64,000 nucleotides of DNA from Shinella zoogloeoides (lineage in GTDB: Bacteria; Pseudomonadota; Alphaproteobacteria; Rhizobiales; Rhizobiaceae). The DNA is taken from NCBI RefSeq assembly GCF_030733845.1, contig NZ_CP132311.1:1305501-1369500 (forward strand). The letters run 5' to 3'. A program made the position numbers and the translations under genes. A model generated the notes under the pieces. The model saw nothing but the letters and a program-made list of their open reading frames with translations, searched no databases and was not told the DNA's origin. Of this stretch, positions 56,596 to 64,000 are shown one piece after another. Position 1 is the first letter of the stretch, and each line of letters begins with the position of its first letter.

Positions 56596-57999
56596 ATGCT
56601 GAAAATCCGCATCCTGCTTGCCGCCCCTGTTGTCGCAGCCCTTGCCCTTTCGATGCCCGCCGCGGCCAAGGAGCGCACCGTGCCCCAGTCGCGCACGGAG
56701 ATGCAGCTCTCCTTCGCGCCGCTCGTCAAGCAGGTCGAGAACGCCGTCGTCAACGTCTATGCCGAGCGCGTCGTGGAGCGCCGCTCGATCTTCGACGGCG
56801 ATCCCTTCTTCGAGGAATTCTTCGGCCAGCGCATGCCGAACCGCAGCGAAAAACAGTCCTCGCTCGGCTCGGGCGTGATCGTCGGCACCAACGGTATCGT
56901 GGTGACGAACAACCACGTCATCGAGGGTGCGAGCGACATCAAGATCGCGCTGGCGGACGGTCGCGAATACGAGAGCACCGTCGTGCTGAAGGACGAGCGC
57001 GTCGATCTGGCCGTGCTGAAGATCAAGGGCGATGCCGAGTTCACGGCACTGCCGCTCGGCGACAGCGACGCCGTGCAGGTCGGCGATCTCGTGCTGGCCA
57101 TCGGCAACCCGTTCGGCGTCGGCCAGACGGTGACGAGCGGCATCGTCTCGGCGCTTGCACGCAACCAGGTGCGTGCTGGCGATTTCGGCTTCTTCATCCA
57201 GACGGACGCCTCGATCAACCCTGGCAATTCCGGCGGCGGCCTCATCAACATGAACGGCGAGCTGATCGGCATCAACACCGCCATCTTCTCGCGCGGGGGC
57301 GGCTCGAACGGCGTCGGCTTCGCCATTCCCGCCAACCTCGTGAAGACCTTCGTCGCGAGCGCCGAGAACGGTAGCGCCACGTTCGACCGCCCCTTCGTCG
57401 GCGCGACCTTCGACGCCGTGACCTCGGAAGTCGCCGAAGCGCTCGGCCTCGACCGTGCCCGTGGCGCGCTCATCTCGCAGGTCCAGGCCGGCAGCCCGGC
57501 GGAAAAGGCCGGCATGAAGCCCGGCCAGGTGGTCACCGCCGTCAACGGCATCCAGGTCGAGCATCCCGATGCGCTCGGCTACCGCCTCACCACCGTCGGC
57601 ATCGGCGGCACGGCGCGCATCACCGTCATCGCCGACGGCAAGGAACAGGAGCTGACCCTCTCACTCGACCGCGCGCCCGAAACGACGCCGCGCGACGAAC
57701 GGCTGATCGAAGGGCGCAATCCCTTCTCCGGCGCGGTGGTCGCGAACCTTTCGCCGCGTGTCGCCGAGGAACTGCGCATGCCGACCAGCAAGACGACGAC
57801 CGGCGTGGTGGTCACAGAAGTCAATCGTGGATCGCCCGCCGCCCGCATCGGCCTCAAGCCGCGTGATATCGTCATCGAGCTGAACGGCACGGCGGTCGAC
57901 ACCACCGAAACGCTCGCCTCGCTCGTCGGCGAGGACCCGTCCATCTGGCGCGTCGAGATCGAGCGCGACGGCCAGCGCATCCGCCAGTTCTTCCGATGA
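56596..57999 (+). CDS. degP: DegP/HtrA-type periplasmic serine protease
   Basis: 467 aa. Signal peptide MLKIRILLAAPVVAALALSM to AAAK. The trypsin-like domain has the triad His107 (TNNHVIEG), Asp137 (RVDLAVLK) and Ser212 (NPGNSGGGL). Two PDZ domains follow (about 270-360 and 375-465). Degrades or refolds damaged envelope proteins. It overlaps rarA by ATGA. Rhizobia carry several HtrA paralogues; the symbol is by family, and DegQ-like naming is equally possible. Confidence 0.92.
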   Translation: MLKIRILLAAPVVAALALSMPAAAKERTVPQSRTEMQLSFAPLVKQVENAVVNVYAERVVERRSIFDGDPFFEEFFGQRMPNRSEKQSSLGSGVIVGTNGIVVTNNHVIEGASDIKIALADGREYESTVVLKDERVDLAVLKIKGDAEFTALPLGDSDAVQVGDLVLAIGNPFGVGQTVTSGIVSALARNQVRAGDFGFFIQTDASINPGNSGGGLINMNGELIGINTAIFSRGGGSNGVGFAIPANLVKTFVASAENGSATFDRPFVGATFDAVTSEVAEALGLDRARGALISQVQAGSPAEKAGMKPGQVVTAVNGIQVEHPDALGYRLTTVGIGGTARITVIADGKEQELTLSLDRAPETTPRDERLIEGRNPFSGAVVANLSPRVAEELRMPTSKTTTGVVVTEVNRGSPAARIGLKPRDIVIELNGTAVDTTETLASLVGEDPSIWRVEIERDGQRIRQFFR

Positions 58000-59303
58000 G
58001 CGACCTTTTCGCCCCGCGTGAACCGGAGGATATGGCGGCAAAGCGGCCCTTGGCCGATCGCCTGCGCCCCCGCACGCTGGGCGAAGTGTCCGGCCAGGAG
58101 CAGCTGACCGGCCCCGACGGCATTCTCTCGCGCATGATTGCGGCGGGCTCGCTCGGCTCGATGATTTTCTGGGGCCCGCCCGGCACCGGCAAGACGACGG
58201 TCGCGCGCCTGCTCTCGGGCGAGACCGGGCTCGCCTTCGAGCAGATTTCCGCGATCTTCTCCGGCGTCGCCGATCTCAAGAAGGTCTTCGAGGCCGCCCG
58301 CATGCGCCGCATGGACGGCCGCCAGACGCTGCTCTTCGTCGACGAGATCCACCGCTTCAACCGCGCCCAGCAGGACAGCTTCCTGCCCGTCATGGAGGAC
58401 GGCACCATCGTGCTCGTCGGCGCCACGACGGAAAACCCGTCCTTCGAGCTCAATGCCGCTCTTCTCTCCCGCGCCCGCGTGCTGACCTTCAAGCCGCATG
58501 ACGAAGAGAGCCTTGAGGAACTTCTGAAGCGCGCCGAGGCGGTCGAGGAAAAGCCTCTGCCGCTCGACGAGGAGGCACGCGCCTCGCTGCTGCGCATGGC
58601 CGACGGCGACGGGCGGGCGGTGCTGACGCTTGCCGAGGAGGTCTGGCGCGCGGCGCGTTCAGGTGAGACCTTCGGTCAGGACGATCTCTTCCGCATCGTG
58701 CAGCGCCGGGCGCCGGTCTACGACAAGTCGCAGGATGGCCACTACAATCTCATCTCCGCCCTGCACAAGGCCGTGCGCGGCTCCGATCCAGACGCGGCGC
58801 TCTATTACCTTACCCGCATGCTGGATGCCGGGGAGGATCCGTTGTTCCTCTGCCGGCGCATGGTGCGCATGGCGGTTGAGGATATCGGCCTTGCCGACCC
58901 CCAGGCGCTGGTCGTCTGCAATGCGGCCAAGGACGCCTACGACTTCCTGGGCTCGCCGGAGGGGGAGCTTGCGCTGGCGCAGGCCTGCGTCTACATCGCC
59001 ACCGCGCCGAAATCCAACGCCGTCTACACCGCCTACAAATCGGCCATGCGCGCGGCCAAGGAGAACGGCTCGCTGCTGCCGCCCAAGCACATCCTCAATG
59101 CGCCGACCAAGCTGATGAAGGGCGAGGGCTACGGCGAGGGGTATCGCTACGACCACGACGAGCCTGACGCCTTTTCCGGCCAGGACTATTTTCCGGAGAA
59201 GATGGGCCGCAGAACCTTCTACGACCCGCCGGAACGCGGTTTCGAACGCGAGTTGCGCAAGCGGCTCGAATGGTGGGCGAAGCTGCGCAAGGAACGGGGC
59301 TAG
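57996..59303 (+). CDS. rarA: Replication-associated recombination protein A (MgsA/RarA AAA+ ATPase)
   Basis: 435 aa. AAA+ clamp-loader relative acting at stalled replication forks. Walker A GPPGTGKTTVAR (about 60-71), Walker B LLFVDEIHRFNRAQQD, sensor GATTENPSFELN, and the C-terminal tetramerisation domain ending in EGYRYDHDEPDAFSGQDYFP are all present. Start overlaps the protease gene by four bases, so translation is coupled, although the functions differ. Confidence 0.95.
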   Translation: MSDLFAPREPEDMAAKRPLADRLRPRTLGEVSGQEQLTGPDGILSRMIAAGSLGSMIFWGPPGTGKTTVARLLSGETGLAFEQISAIFSGVADLKKVFEAARMRRMDGRQTLLFVDEIHRFNRAQQDSFLPVMEDGTIVLVGATTENPSFELNAALLSRARVLTFKPHDEESLEELLKRAEAVEEKPLPLDEEARASLLRMADGDGRAVLTLAEEVWRAARSGETFGQDDLFRIVQRRAPVYDKSQDGHYNLISALHKAVRGSDPDAALYYLTRMLDAGEDPLFLCRRMVRMAVEDIGLADPQALVVCNAAKDAYDFLGSPEGELALAQACVYIATAPKSNAVYTAYKSAMRAAKENGSLLPPKHILNAPTKLMKGEGYGEGYRYDHDEPDAFSGQDYFPEKMGRRTFYDPPERGFERELRKRLEWWAKLRKERG

Positions 59304-59344
59304 TCTTTCCAGCCGAAACGGCATCGCTTCAGCGTGATGATATT

Positions 59345-59659
59345 TTAAGCGGCGCTGAAACGCGGCGCCGGCTTTTGCGGCGCCTGGGGCACGACCTTGA
59401 TGGACGACTCCGCCTTGCCCGGATGCCCCTCCATATCGACCACCACATGCCAGTGGCCGCTCTCCGGGATTTTCAGCCGGATGGGCGATTGCTTGGCCAC
59501 GCCGCCGAGGAACTTGTGCTGGCGGGTGTTCTTGAAGAGGTCGAAATTGGCATGGCTCATCAGCCGCACATTGGCGATGGCCGAGAGCGTGATCTCGATC
59601 ACCGTGCCGCCGCGCTGCATGCCGAGGTCGTAATGCGAATAGGAGAAGCTGTGTGCCAT
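59345..59659 (-). CDS. DUF1883 domain protein
   Basis: 104 aa. The pattern HYDLG near the N-terminus, then EITLSAIANVRLMSHANF, FLGGVAKQSPIRLKIPESG and HWHVVVDMEG fits DUF1883, a small beta-rich family found in several proteobacteria, sometimes fused to TIR domains. Here it is alone, without a signal peptide. Function unknown. Convergent with rarA. Confidence 0.75.
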   Translation of the reverse strand: MAHSFSYSHYDLGMQRGGTVIEITLSAIANVRLMSHANFDLFKNTRQHKFLGGVAKQSPIRLKIPESGHWHVVVDMEGHPGKAESSIKVVPQAPQKPAPRFSAA

Positions 59660-59923
59660 CGTCTGCCCGGTTGTATCTGGTTTTGCGCTAATGTTCGCAT
59701 GCGCGGGTTAATGTTCCCTTCCTCCCCACTTCCACTTCGATCTTGAGATAATCCAGCTCTTTCAACGGATTGCGCCGGAAAGCGGATTCGATCCAGCAAC
59801 GACCTGAATCATTTTCGCACGCTTTTCGAGAAAAATTTCTATCTCCTGTCGGCGCCGGTGTTTCGCCGGCGTCCTTGGTGCATGAAGCCGGCGGGTCGCC
59901 GGTTGGAGCTTGAGGAGAACGAC

Positions 59924-60865
59924 ATGCCGAAGATGACCATCATCACCCTTCTGACCGCCGCCCTTGCCGCCTTCGCGCCGGCGGCGGCGGCCGAGGAAAT
60001 CAAGGAGAATCCGTTGCAGGGCGTGGCCGGCAAGCCGGACAAGGCGGGCCATGTCGAAGTCAACGGCATCAACTACTACTACGAGATCCGCGGTAAGGGC
60101 GAGCCGCTGCTGCTGCTGCACGGCGGCCTCGGCCAGATCGAGATGTTCGGCGAGAACCTCAAGACCTTGCAGGAAAGCCGCCAGGTGATCGGCGTCGATC
60201 TCCAGGGGCATGGCCGCACGCCGCTCGGCAACCGCCCGATCGAAATTCCCGCCATCGGCGCTGATATGGCCGAACTCGTCACGAAGCTCGGCTACGACAA
60301 GGTGGATGTGCTCGGCTATTCCTTCGGCGGTGGTGTCGCGCTGCAGATGGGCGCGCAGGCGCCGGACAAGGTGCGCCGCCTCGTCATCGCTTCGGCACCT
60401 TTCGCGAGAAACGGCTTCTTCCCTGAAATGATCCCCCAGCAGGAGGCGGTCTCCAGCGCCATGGCCGAGATGATGAAGGAGACGCCGATGTACAAGTCCT
60501 ATGTCGCCGTCGCGCCCGACGCCTCCGCATTTCCGAAGCTGCTCGATGCGATGGGTGCGGCCATGCGCGTGGAATACGATGCGTCGGATGCCGTGGCAAA
60601 ACTCTCCATGCCCGTCATGCTGATCTTCGGCGACAGCGACATGATCCGCCCGGAGCACATCGTCGAGTTTTACCAGAAGCTCGGCGGCGGCCTGAAGGAT
60701 GCCGGCTGGATGCGCGAGCACATGTCGAAGAACCGTCTTGCCATCCTGCCGGGCCTGACCCACTACGAGACCTTTGCCGCGCCGGCGCTCGTCAGCACCG
60801 CCCTGCCGTTCCTCAACGGCGAGACCGGCGCGCAAAGCTGGGCCGGGCAGGTGGACGAAAACTGA
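59924..60865 (+). CDS. Exported alpha/beta hydrolase
   Basis: 313 aa from ATG 59924, preceded by TTGAGGAG. Signal peptide MPKMTIITLLTAALAAFAPA then AAA. Alpha/beta-hydrolase fold: oxyanion region LLLLHGGLGQ, nucleophile Ser in GYSFGGG, acid Asp in FGDSDMI, and His in GLTHYET. Probably a periplasmic esterase, lactonase or haloperoxidase-like enzyme; substrate unknown. Stand-alone with its own terminator-like hairpin. Confidence 0.88.
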   Translation: MPKMTIITLLTAALAAFAPAAAAEEIKENPLQGVAGKPDKAGHVEVNGINYYYEIRGKGEPLLLLHGGLGQIEMFGENLKTLQESRQVIGVDLQGHGRTPLGNRPIEIPAIGADMAELVTKLGYDKVDVLGYSFGGGVALQMGAQAPDKVRRLVIASAPFARNGFFPEMIPQQEAVSSAMAEMMKETPMYKSYVAVAPDASAFPKLLDAMGAAMRVEYDASDAVAKLSMPVMLIFGDSDMIRPEHIVEFYQKLGGGLKDAGWMREHMSKNRLAILPGLTHYETFAAPALVSTALPFLNGETGAQSWAGQVDEN

Positions 60866-60882
60866 TCTTCACGAGGAAGACA

Positions 60883-60917
60883 TGAAGCCCGGATACGCAG
60901 AGCGCATCCGGGCTTCA
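60883..60917 (+). terminator. Terminator-like hairpin after the hydrolase gene
   Basis: A perfect 12-bp stem TGAAGCCCGGAT with ATCCGGGCTTCA, 17 bp after the stop codon; the loop of 11 contains a small inner GC/GC pairing. Only TTG follows, so it may belong to the structured element just downstream. Confidence 0.55.
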
Positions 60918-60918
60918 T

Positions 60919-61046
60919 TGCGTCCGTGAGGCCGTCTGCCGGCAGGAGCCGCGCAACGATCGACCCACAATCGGGGGCTCCGCCCAGCGGCAGACGCGGA
61001 CGCATCCGGGTATCGGGTTACCGGTGGTTCGTTCCATCCAGTAACC
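60919..61046. repeat. Multi-arm nested inverted repeat in the intergenic region
   Basis: Four pairs of complementary blocks nest in order: TGCGTCCG (60919) with CGGACGCA (60997), GTCTGCCG (60934) with CGGCAGAC (60988), GGAGCC (60945) with GGCTCC (60976), and CGAT (60957) with ATCG (60970). A second hairpin GGTTAC (61016) with GTAACC (61041) follows. No ORF is present. It could be a structured RNA or a rhizobial intergenic mosaic element (RIME or ABC type). Confidence 0.75.
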
Positions 61047-61094
61047 GGACTGTCGCATGGGAGGGATTGGCTTGCTGTTCCGCGGGGAACAGGC

Positions 61095-61730
61095 TCAGAG
61101 GGTTTCGGTCCACGCTTTCACCGTTTTCGCCATGGTGACGAGGTGATCGGCGGCGGAGAAGCCGGAAATGCTCTTGCGCGGCTTGAGGTCGTGGTCGCCG
61201 TCCTCCAGCCAGAGCAGGCGGATACGCTCGGGCAGGCCGTAACCCGCCACTTCTTCTCTCGTGCCGAAGGGATCGCGCGTGCCCTGGCAGATCAGCGCCG
61301 GTACGGTCAGCGTCATCAGGTGCGCGGTGCGCAGCTGCGCCGGCTTTTCCGGCGGGTGGAAAGGATAGCCGAGGCAGAGCAGGCCGGCGACAAGGCCTTC
61401 CGCGTGGAGCGCGTCCGCCACCATGCTGGCGACACGCCCGCCCATCGATTTTCCGCCGATGACGAGCGGCCCCTTCGCTTCCAGCGCGGCGACGGCGGCG
61501 CGAAATTCCGGGTTCAGTGTCTCGGCCTTCGGCGGCGGACGGCGGCTGCCCTCGGTGCGCCGCGCCGCCATGTAGGAGAACTCGAACCGGGCGACGCGCA
61601 GGCCTTCGGCGGCAAGCGCGGCAGCGGCGGCGTTCATCGACGGCGAATCCATCGGCGCGCCGCTGCCATGGGCAAGAAGCAGCGTGGCGGGTGCATCGTC
61701 CGGCCCGGTGAAGAGAAAGGGAATGCTCAT
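61095..61730 (-). CDS. Alpha/beta hydrolase of the TEX30/KAT-III-like family
   Basis: 211 aa, cytoplasmic. LLLAHGSGAPMDSPSM at the oxyanion region, nucleophile Ser in IGGKSMGGRVASMVA, Asp in CQGTRDPFG and His in DGDHDLKPRK. This compact form without a cap domain matches the small family often labelled dienelactone-hydrolase-like. Substrate unknown. Not linked to the hydrolase on the other strand except by proximity. Confidence 0.87.
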   Translation of the reverse strand: MSIPFLFTGPDDAPATLLLAHGSGAPMDSPSMNAAAAALAAEGLRVARFEFSYMAARRTEGSRRPPPKAETLNPEFRAAVAALEAKGPLVIGGKSMGGRVASMVADALHAEGLVAGLLCLGYPFHPPEKPAQLRTAHLMTLTVPALICQGTRDPFGTREEVAGYGLPERIRLLWLEDGDHDLKPRKSISGFSAADHLVTMAKTVKAWTETL

Positions 61731-61754
61731 CGTGCCCGTTTCACACCGCTCGTT

Positions 61755-61925
61755 TCACTTGGCATGGTCCTTCACGTCGCCGGGCGCGATCGGATCGCTG
61801 GCGGGAAAGGTCTCTTCCAGCGCTTCTTCCAGGTAGTCGTCCTGCTCGTCCTTGGAGTTCTTCTCCTTCTGGCGAGCGCGTTCCTTCTCGAGCGATTCCT
61901 TCGGGCTGTTCTTTTCTGTCGGCAT
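61755..61925 (-). CDS. Small charged protein with FPASDP motif
   Basis: 56 aa, mostly Lys and Glu, with the tail LEEALEETFPASDPIAPGD. The FPASDP tail is, from memory, common to many tiny hypothetical proteins of alphaproteobacteria. GGGAGAAAACG precedes the ATG, so it is likely translated. No membrane segment or signal. It lies 24 bp downstream of the hydrolase start and on the same strand, so may share its transcript. Function unknown. Confidence 0.7.
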   Translation of the reverse strand: MPTEKNSPKESLEKERARQKEKNSKDEQDDYLEEALEETFPASDPIAPGDVKDHAK

Positions 61926-61981
61926 CGTTTTCTCCCTCGATCTATCCCTAAGATAGGGTGTTTTTCGCCAAGGGCGAGAGC

Positions 61982-62977
61982 TCAGTTTTCGGGCAGGGTG
62001 AGTTCGGCGATGACAGGCAGATGGTTCGACCCGAACGCCGGACCGACACTCCGCGCGCGCAGAAAAATATCCGGCGAGACGACGATATGGTCGATCGAGG
62101 CGCCGATATAGGCGAGGGCGTCGAGCTTCATGGAAAAGCGTGTGACCGGTTGCAGCCAGCCGCCGGCAGTGGAGGCAAGGCCGGCCTGCGCGAGGAAGCT
62201 GCGGAAGAAGGGCGACCAGGTGGGCGTGTTCCAGTCGCCGGCGACGATGACCGGCGCCTTTTCGAGATCGCCCTTCACCGCATCGGCGGTGGCGGAGAGA
62301 TAGGCGTTGCGATCGCGCCATTGCCAGAGCCGGCGCGGCGTTTCCGGGTGCAGGGCGTAGAGGAAGAGCGGCTTGCCGTTGAGCGCGAGCTCCAGCCGGA
62401 GCGGCTGCTTGTAGGCATGCTCCTCGGTGAAGGCGCGCTTCAGCTCCGTCTCGGCGCGGATGGGAAGGTTGGAGAAGACCTTCAGGTCGTCGCGCTCGCG
62501 GCTGTCGGCACTGCTCTCGTATGGATAGAGCCCGGACGTGGAAATGGCCTTGTCCCACGCCTCCGTGGTTTCCTGCAGCACGACGATATCGGGCTTTTCC
62601 CGCCGCAGGAGGTCGATGAAGACCGCCGGGTCCTCCGCATTCTCGACGAAGAGATTGGCGGTCAGCACCTTCAGGCCGCCGGCGCCGGCGCCCGCGCTGC
62701 GCGCAGTCGATACGTCCGTGGCCGGAATGATCGCCACGGCAAGGCCGAGAAAGGCGATGACGATCGCCTTGATGCGCCGCGTCACCAGGGCAGCGACCGT
62801 GAGGAGGACGCCGCCCGTCACCACATAGGGCCAGGCGAAGGTGAGGAGGTCGACGAGCCAGAACCGGTCGGCGGCCAGCACGACCACGCTGACGGTGAAG
62901 AGATAGGCGATGACGCCCGGCAGGACGAGGACGCGGTAGGCGAGGGCGACCGGTCCCCGGCGCGGTGCTATCGGCAT
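61982..62977 (-). CDS. Membrane-anchored endonuclease/exonuclease/phosphatase-family protein
   Basis: 331 aa. Three N-terminal hydrophobic helices (about 10-90) anchor an EEP-fold domain (about 100-331). Motifs: LTANLFVEN (Asn), VLQETTEAW (metal-binding Glu), GDWNTPTWSP (Asp and Asn), IDHIVVS (Asp-His) and FGSNHLPVIAEL (final His). ATG 62977 has AAGGAA at 6 bases; an ATG 18 bp upstream is less likely. With the active site probably on the periplasmic side it could be a phosphodiesterase or lipid phosphatase rather than a nuclease; this is inference. Confidence 0.87.
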   Translation of the reverse strand: MPIAPRRGPVALAYRVLVLPGVIAYLFTVSVVVLAADRFWLVDLLTFAWPYVVTGGVLLTVAALVTRRIKAIVIAFLGLAVAIIPATDVSTARSAGAGAGGLKVLTANLFVENAEDPAVFIDLLRREKPDIVVLQETTEAWDKAISTSGLYPYESSADSRERDDLKVFSNLPIRAETELKRAFTEEHAYKQPLRLELALNGKPLFLYALHPETPRRLWQWRDRNAYLSATADAVKGDLEKAPVIVAGDWNTPTWSPFFRSFLAQAGLASTAGGWLQPVTRFSMKLDALAYIGASIDHIVVSPDIFLRARSVGPAFGSNHLPVIAELTLPEN

Positions 62978-63108
62978 CGACTGTTCCTTCTGCATCACGG
63001 GATTCGGGCAGGTCGATTCCCGTAACGGGAGGTTTGCATGTACCGCGCGGATGGCGGTGCTGCAATGAGGTCGTGATGGAGAGGGGTTGCGGGGCGTATC
63101 CGTTGCAA

Positions 63109-63137
63109 GAAAAAAGCCCGGGATTGCTCCCGGGCTT
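63109..63137 (-). terminator. Rho-independent terminator after nrdJ
   Basis: On the minus strand an 8-bp stem (63116-63123 with 63128-63135, plus flanking A-U pairs) with a four-base loop is followed by a U-run read from the A-run at 63109-63115. It lies 27 bp past the nrdJ stop. Confidence 0.88.
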
Positions 63138-63163
63138 CTCCATGACATTTTCTCCGGCGGTCC

Positions 63164-64000
63164 TTAGCTGCAGCCGCTCGTCGCGCCGCAGGTGTCGCAC
63201 TTCTCGCAGGTGCCGTTGCGCACCATGGTGAAGTTCTGGCACTCCGAGCACATGTTGCCGGTGTAGCCCTGGGCGATCGAGCGCATGCGGCGTTCGGTTT
63301 CGAGCTTCTTGGCGTCGGCCTTGGCGCTGGCGGCGTCGGCGGCTGCCTTGTCGGAGAAGAGGGCCGTGATGCCTTCGGGGGCGTCGTCGGCGACTTCCTC
63401 TGCGATCTCCTCGGCAAGCTCGGCGGCGCGTTCCTCGTAGTCGCGCTTGAAGGCGACGATCTCGGAGGTGGCGACCGCCGTCGCCGGTTCCAGCTTGCGG
63501 GCAGCGTTGCCGGCAAAGGCGGTGACGTTGCCGGCCGACGAGGCCTTTGCAGGCGCGGCGGTGGCGGCACCCTTCGGTTCGCCGAGCGCGCGCTCGCTCT
63601 GGCCGCCCTGGACGAGCGTCGGCTTGTGGCCGCGCGTCCAGCCGGTGGAGATCAGGTTGGTCTTGCCCTCCTGGATGCCCTTGCCGAGCGCCGTGTTGGA
63701 GAAGTCCGACGTGTCGACATGCGCAAGGTCATGGCGGCCGAGATAGGAGACGGCAAGCTCGCGGAAGACGTAGTCGAGGATCGACGTCGCGTTCTTGATC
63801 GCGTCGTTGCCGATGACCATGCCGGCCGGCTCGAACTTCGTGAAGGTGAAGGCCTCCACATATTCTTCCAGCGGCACGCCGTATTGCAGGCCGAGCGAGA
63901 TGGCGATGGCGAAGTTGTTCATCATCGCACGGAAGGCGGCGCCTTCCTTGTGCATGTCGATGAAGATCTCGCCGAGGCGGCCATCGCCGAATTCGCCGGT
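63164..64000 (-). CDS. nrdJ: Vitamin B12-dependent ribonucleotide reductase, C-terminal part
   Basis: The last 278 residues of a class II ribonucleotide reductase; the 5' part lies beyond the window. It makes deoxyribonucleotides using adenosylcobalamin, independent of oxygen. [20 protein letters not shown], then [20 protein letters not shown] are family-typical. An Ala-rich linker (about 128-210 of this part) leads to a C-terminal zinc ribbon with CSEC and CEKCDTCG, ending in GCS; cysteines there are thought to re-reduce the active site. The usual cobalamin riboswitch, if any, would be outside the window. Confidence 0.95.
   Translation of the reverse strand, partial: TGEFGDGRLGEIFIDMHKEGAAFRAMMNNFAIAISLGLQYGVPLEEYVEAFTFTKFEPAGMVIGNDAIKNATSILDYVFRELAVSYLGRHDLAHVDTSDFSNTALGKGIQEGKTNLISTGWTRGHKPTLVQGGQSERALGEPKGAATAAPAKASSAGNVTAFAGNAARKLEPATAVATSEIVAFKRDYEERAAELAEEIAEEVADDAPEGITALFSDKAAADAASAKADAKKLETERRMRSIAQGYTGNMCSECQNFTMVRNGTCEKCDTCGATSGCS

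Overview
The window reads as chromosomal DNA of a high-GC alphaproteobacterium, most likely a member of the Rhizobiaceae (Shinella, Rhizobium, Ensifer or Agrobacterium type). The grounds are the order rne - amiC - mrcA - prfB, an RNase E with a long acidic/basic insertion inside its S1 domain, two nearly identical tuf genes, the block tRNA-Tyr - tRNA-Gly - tuf - tRNA-Trp - secE - nusG, a B12-dependent ribonucleotide reductase, and MsrP/MsrQ. Genus assignment is inference from gene content; no search could be run.

Layout. 1-9.3 kb: partial SDR oxidoreductase, RNase E, then a cell-wall set (N-acetylmuramoyl-L-alanine amidase, penicillin-binding protein 1A) followed by release factor 2, which carries the classical programmed +1 frameshift. 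9.3-13 kb: NAD kinase, a secreted protein of unknown role and a zone of small, poorly known genes, including an overlapping pair of small ORFs and a small exported protein. It ends with an IS200/IS605-type element next to tRNA-Thr. 13-18 kb: a divergent LysR regulator/azoreductase pair, the 23S rRNA methyltransferase RlmB, tRNA-Tyr, tRNA-Gly and a stand-alone glucose-6-phosphate dehydrogenase.

18-53.5 kb is the core gene-expression block: tufA, tRNA-Trp, secE-nusG-rplKA-rplJL-rpoBC, then the str operon (rpsL-rpsG-fusA-tufB), S10 operon, spc operon (through secY and adk) and alpha operon (rpsM-rpsK-rpoA-rplQ). Together these encode the RNA polymerase core, the elongation factors, many ribosomal proteins and part of the Sec translocon. 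Order is canonical. The interest lies in the spacers, which hold an L10-type leader, hairpins between rplL and rpoB, a 24-bp repeat before rpsL, a terminator-like hairpin at the S10/spc boundary, a perfect 17-bp palindrome before secY, and a 100-bp-spaced repeat between rpsM and rpsK.

53.6-64 kb: a diguanylate cyclase gene broken by one in-frame amber codon, the MsrPQ periplasmic methionine-sulfoxide repair pair, a DegP/HtrA-like protease overlapping rarA, a DUF1883 protein, two alpha/beta hydrolases, a small charged protein, a membrane-anchored endonuclease/exonuclease/phosphatase-family protein and the C-terminal part of NrdJ.

I found no CRISPR array, prophage, toxin-antitoxin module or obvious new multi-gene defence system. 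The best leads are the amber-interrupted GGDEF gene, a 34-bp copy of the tufB 3' end downstream of tufA, a nested multi-arm inverted repeat at about 60.9-61.05 kb, and the palindrome before secY.
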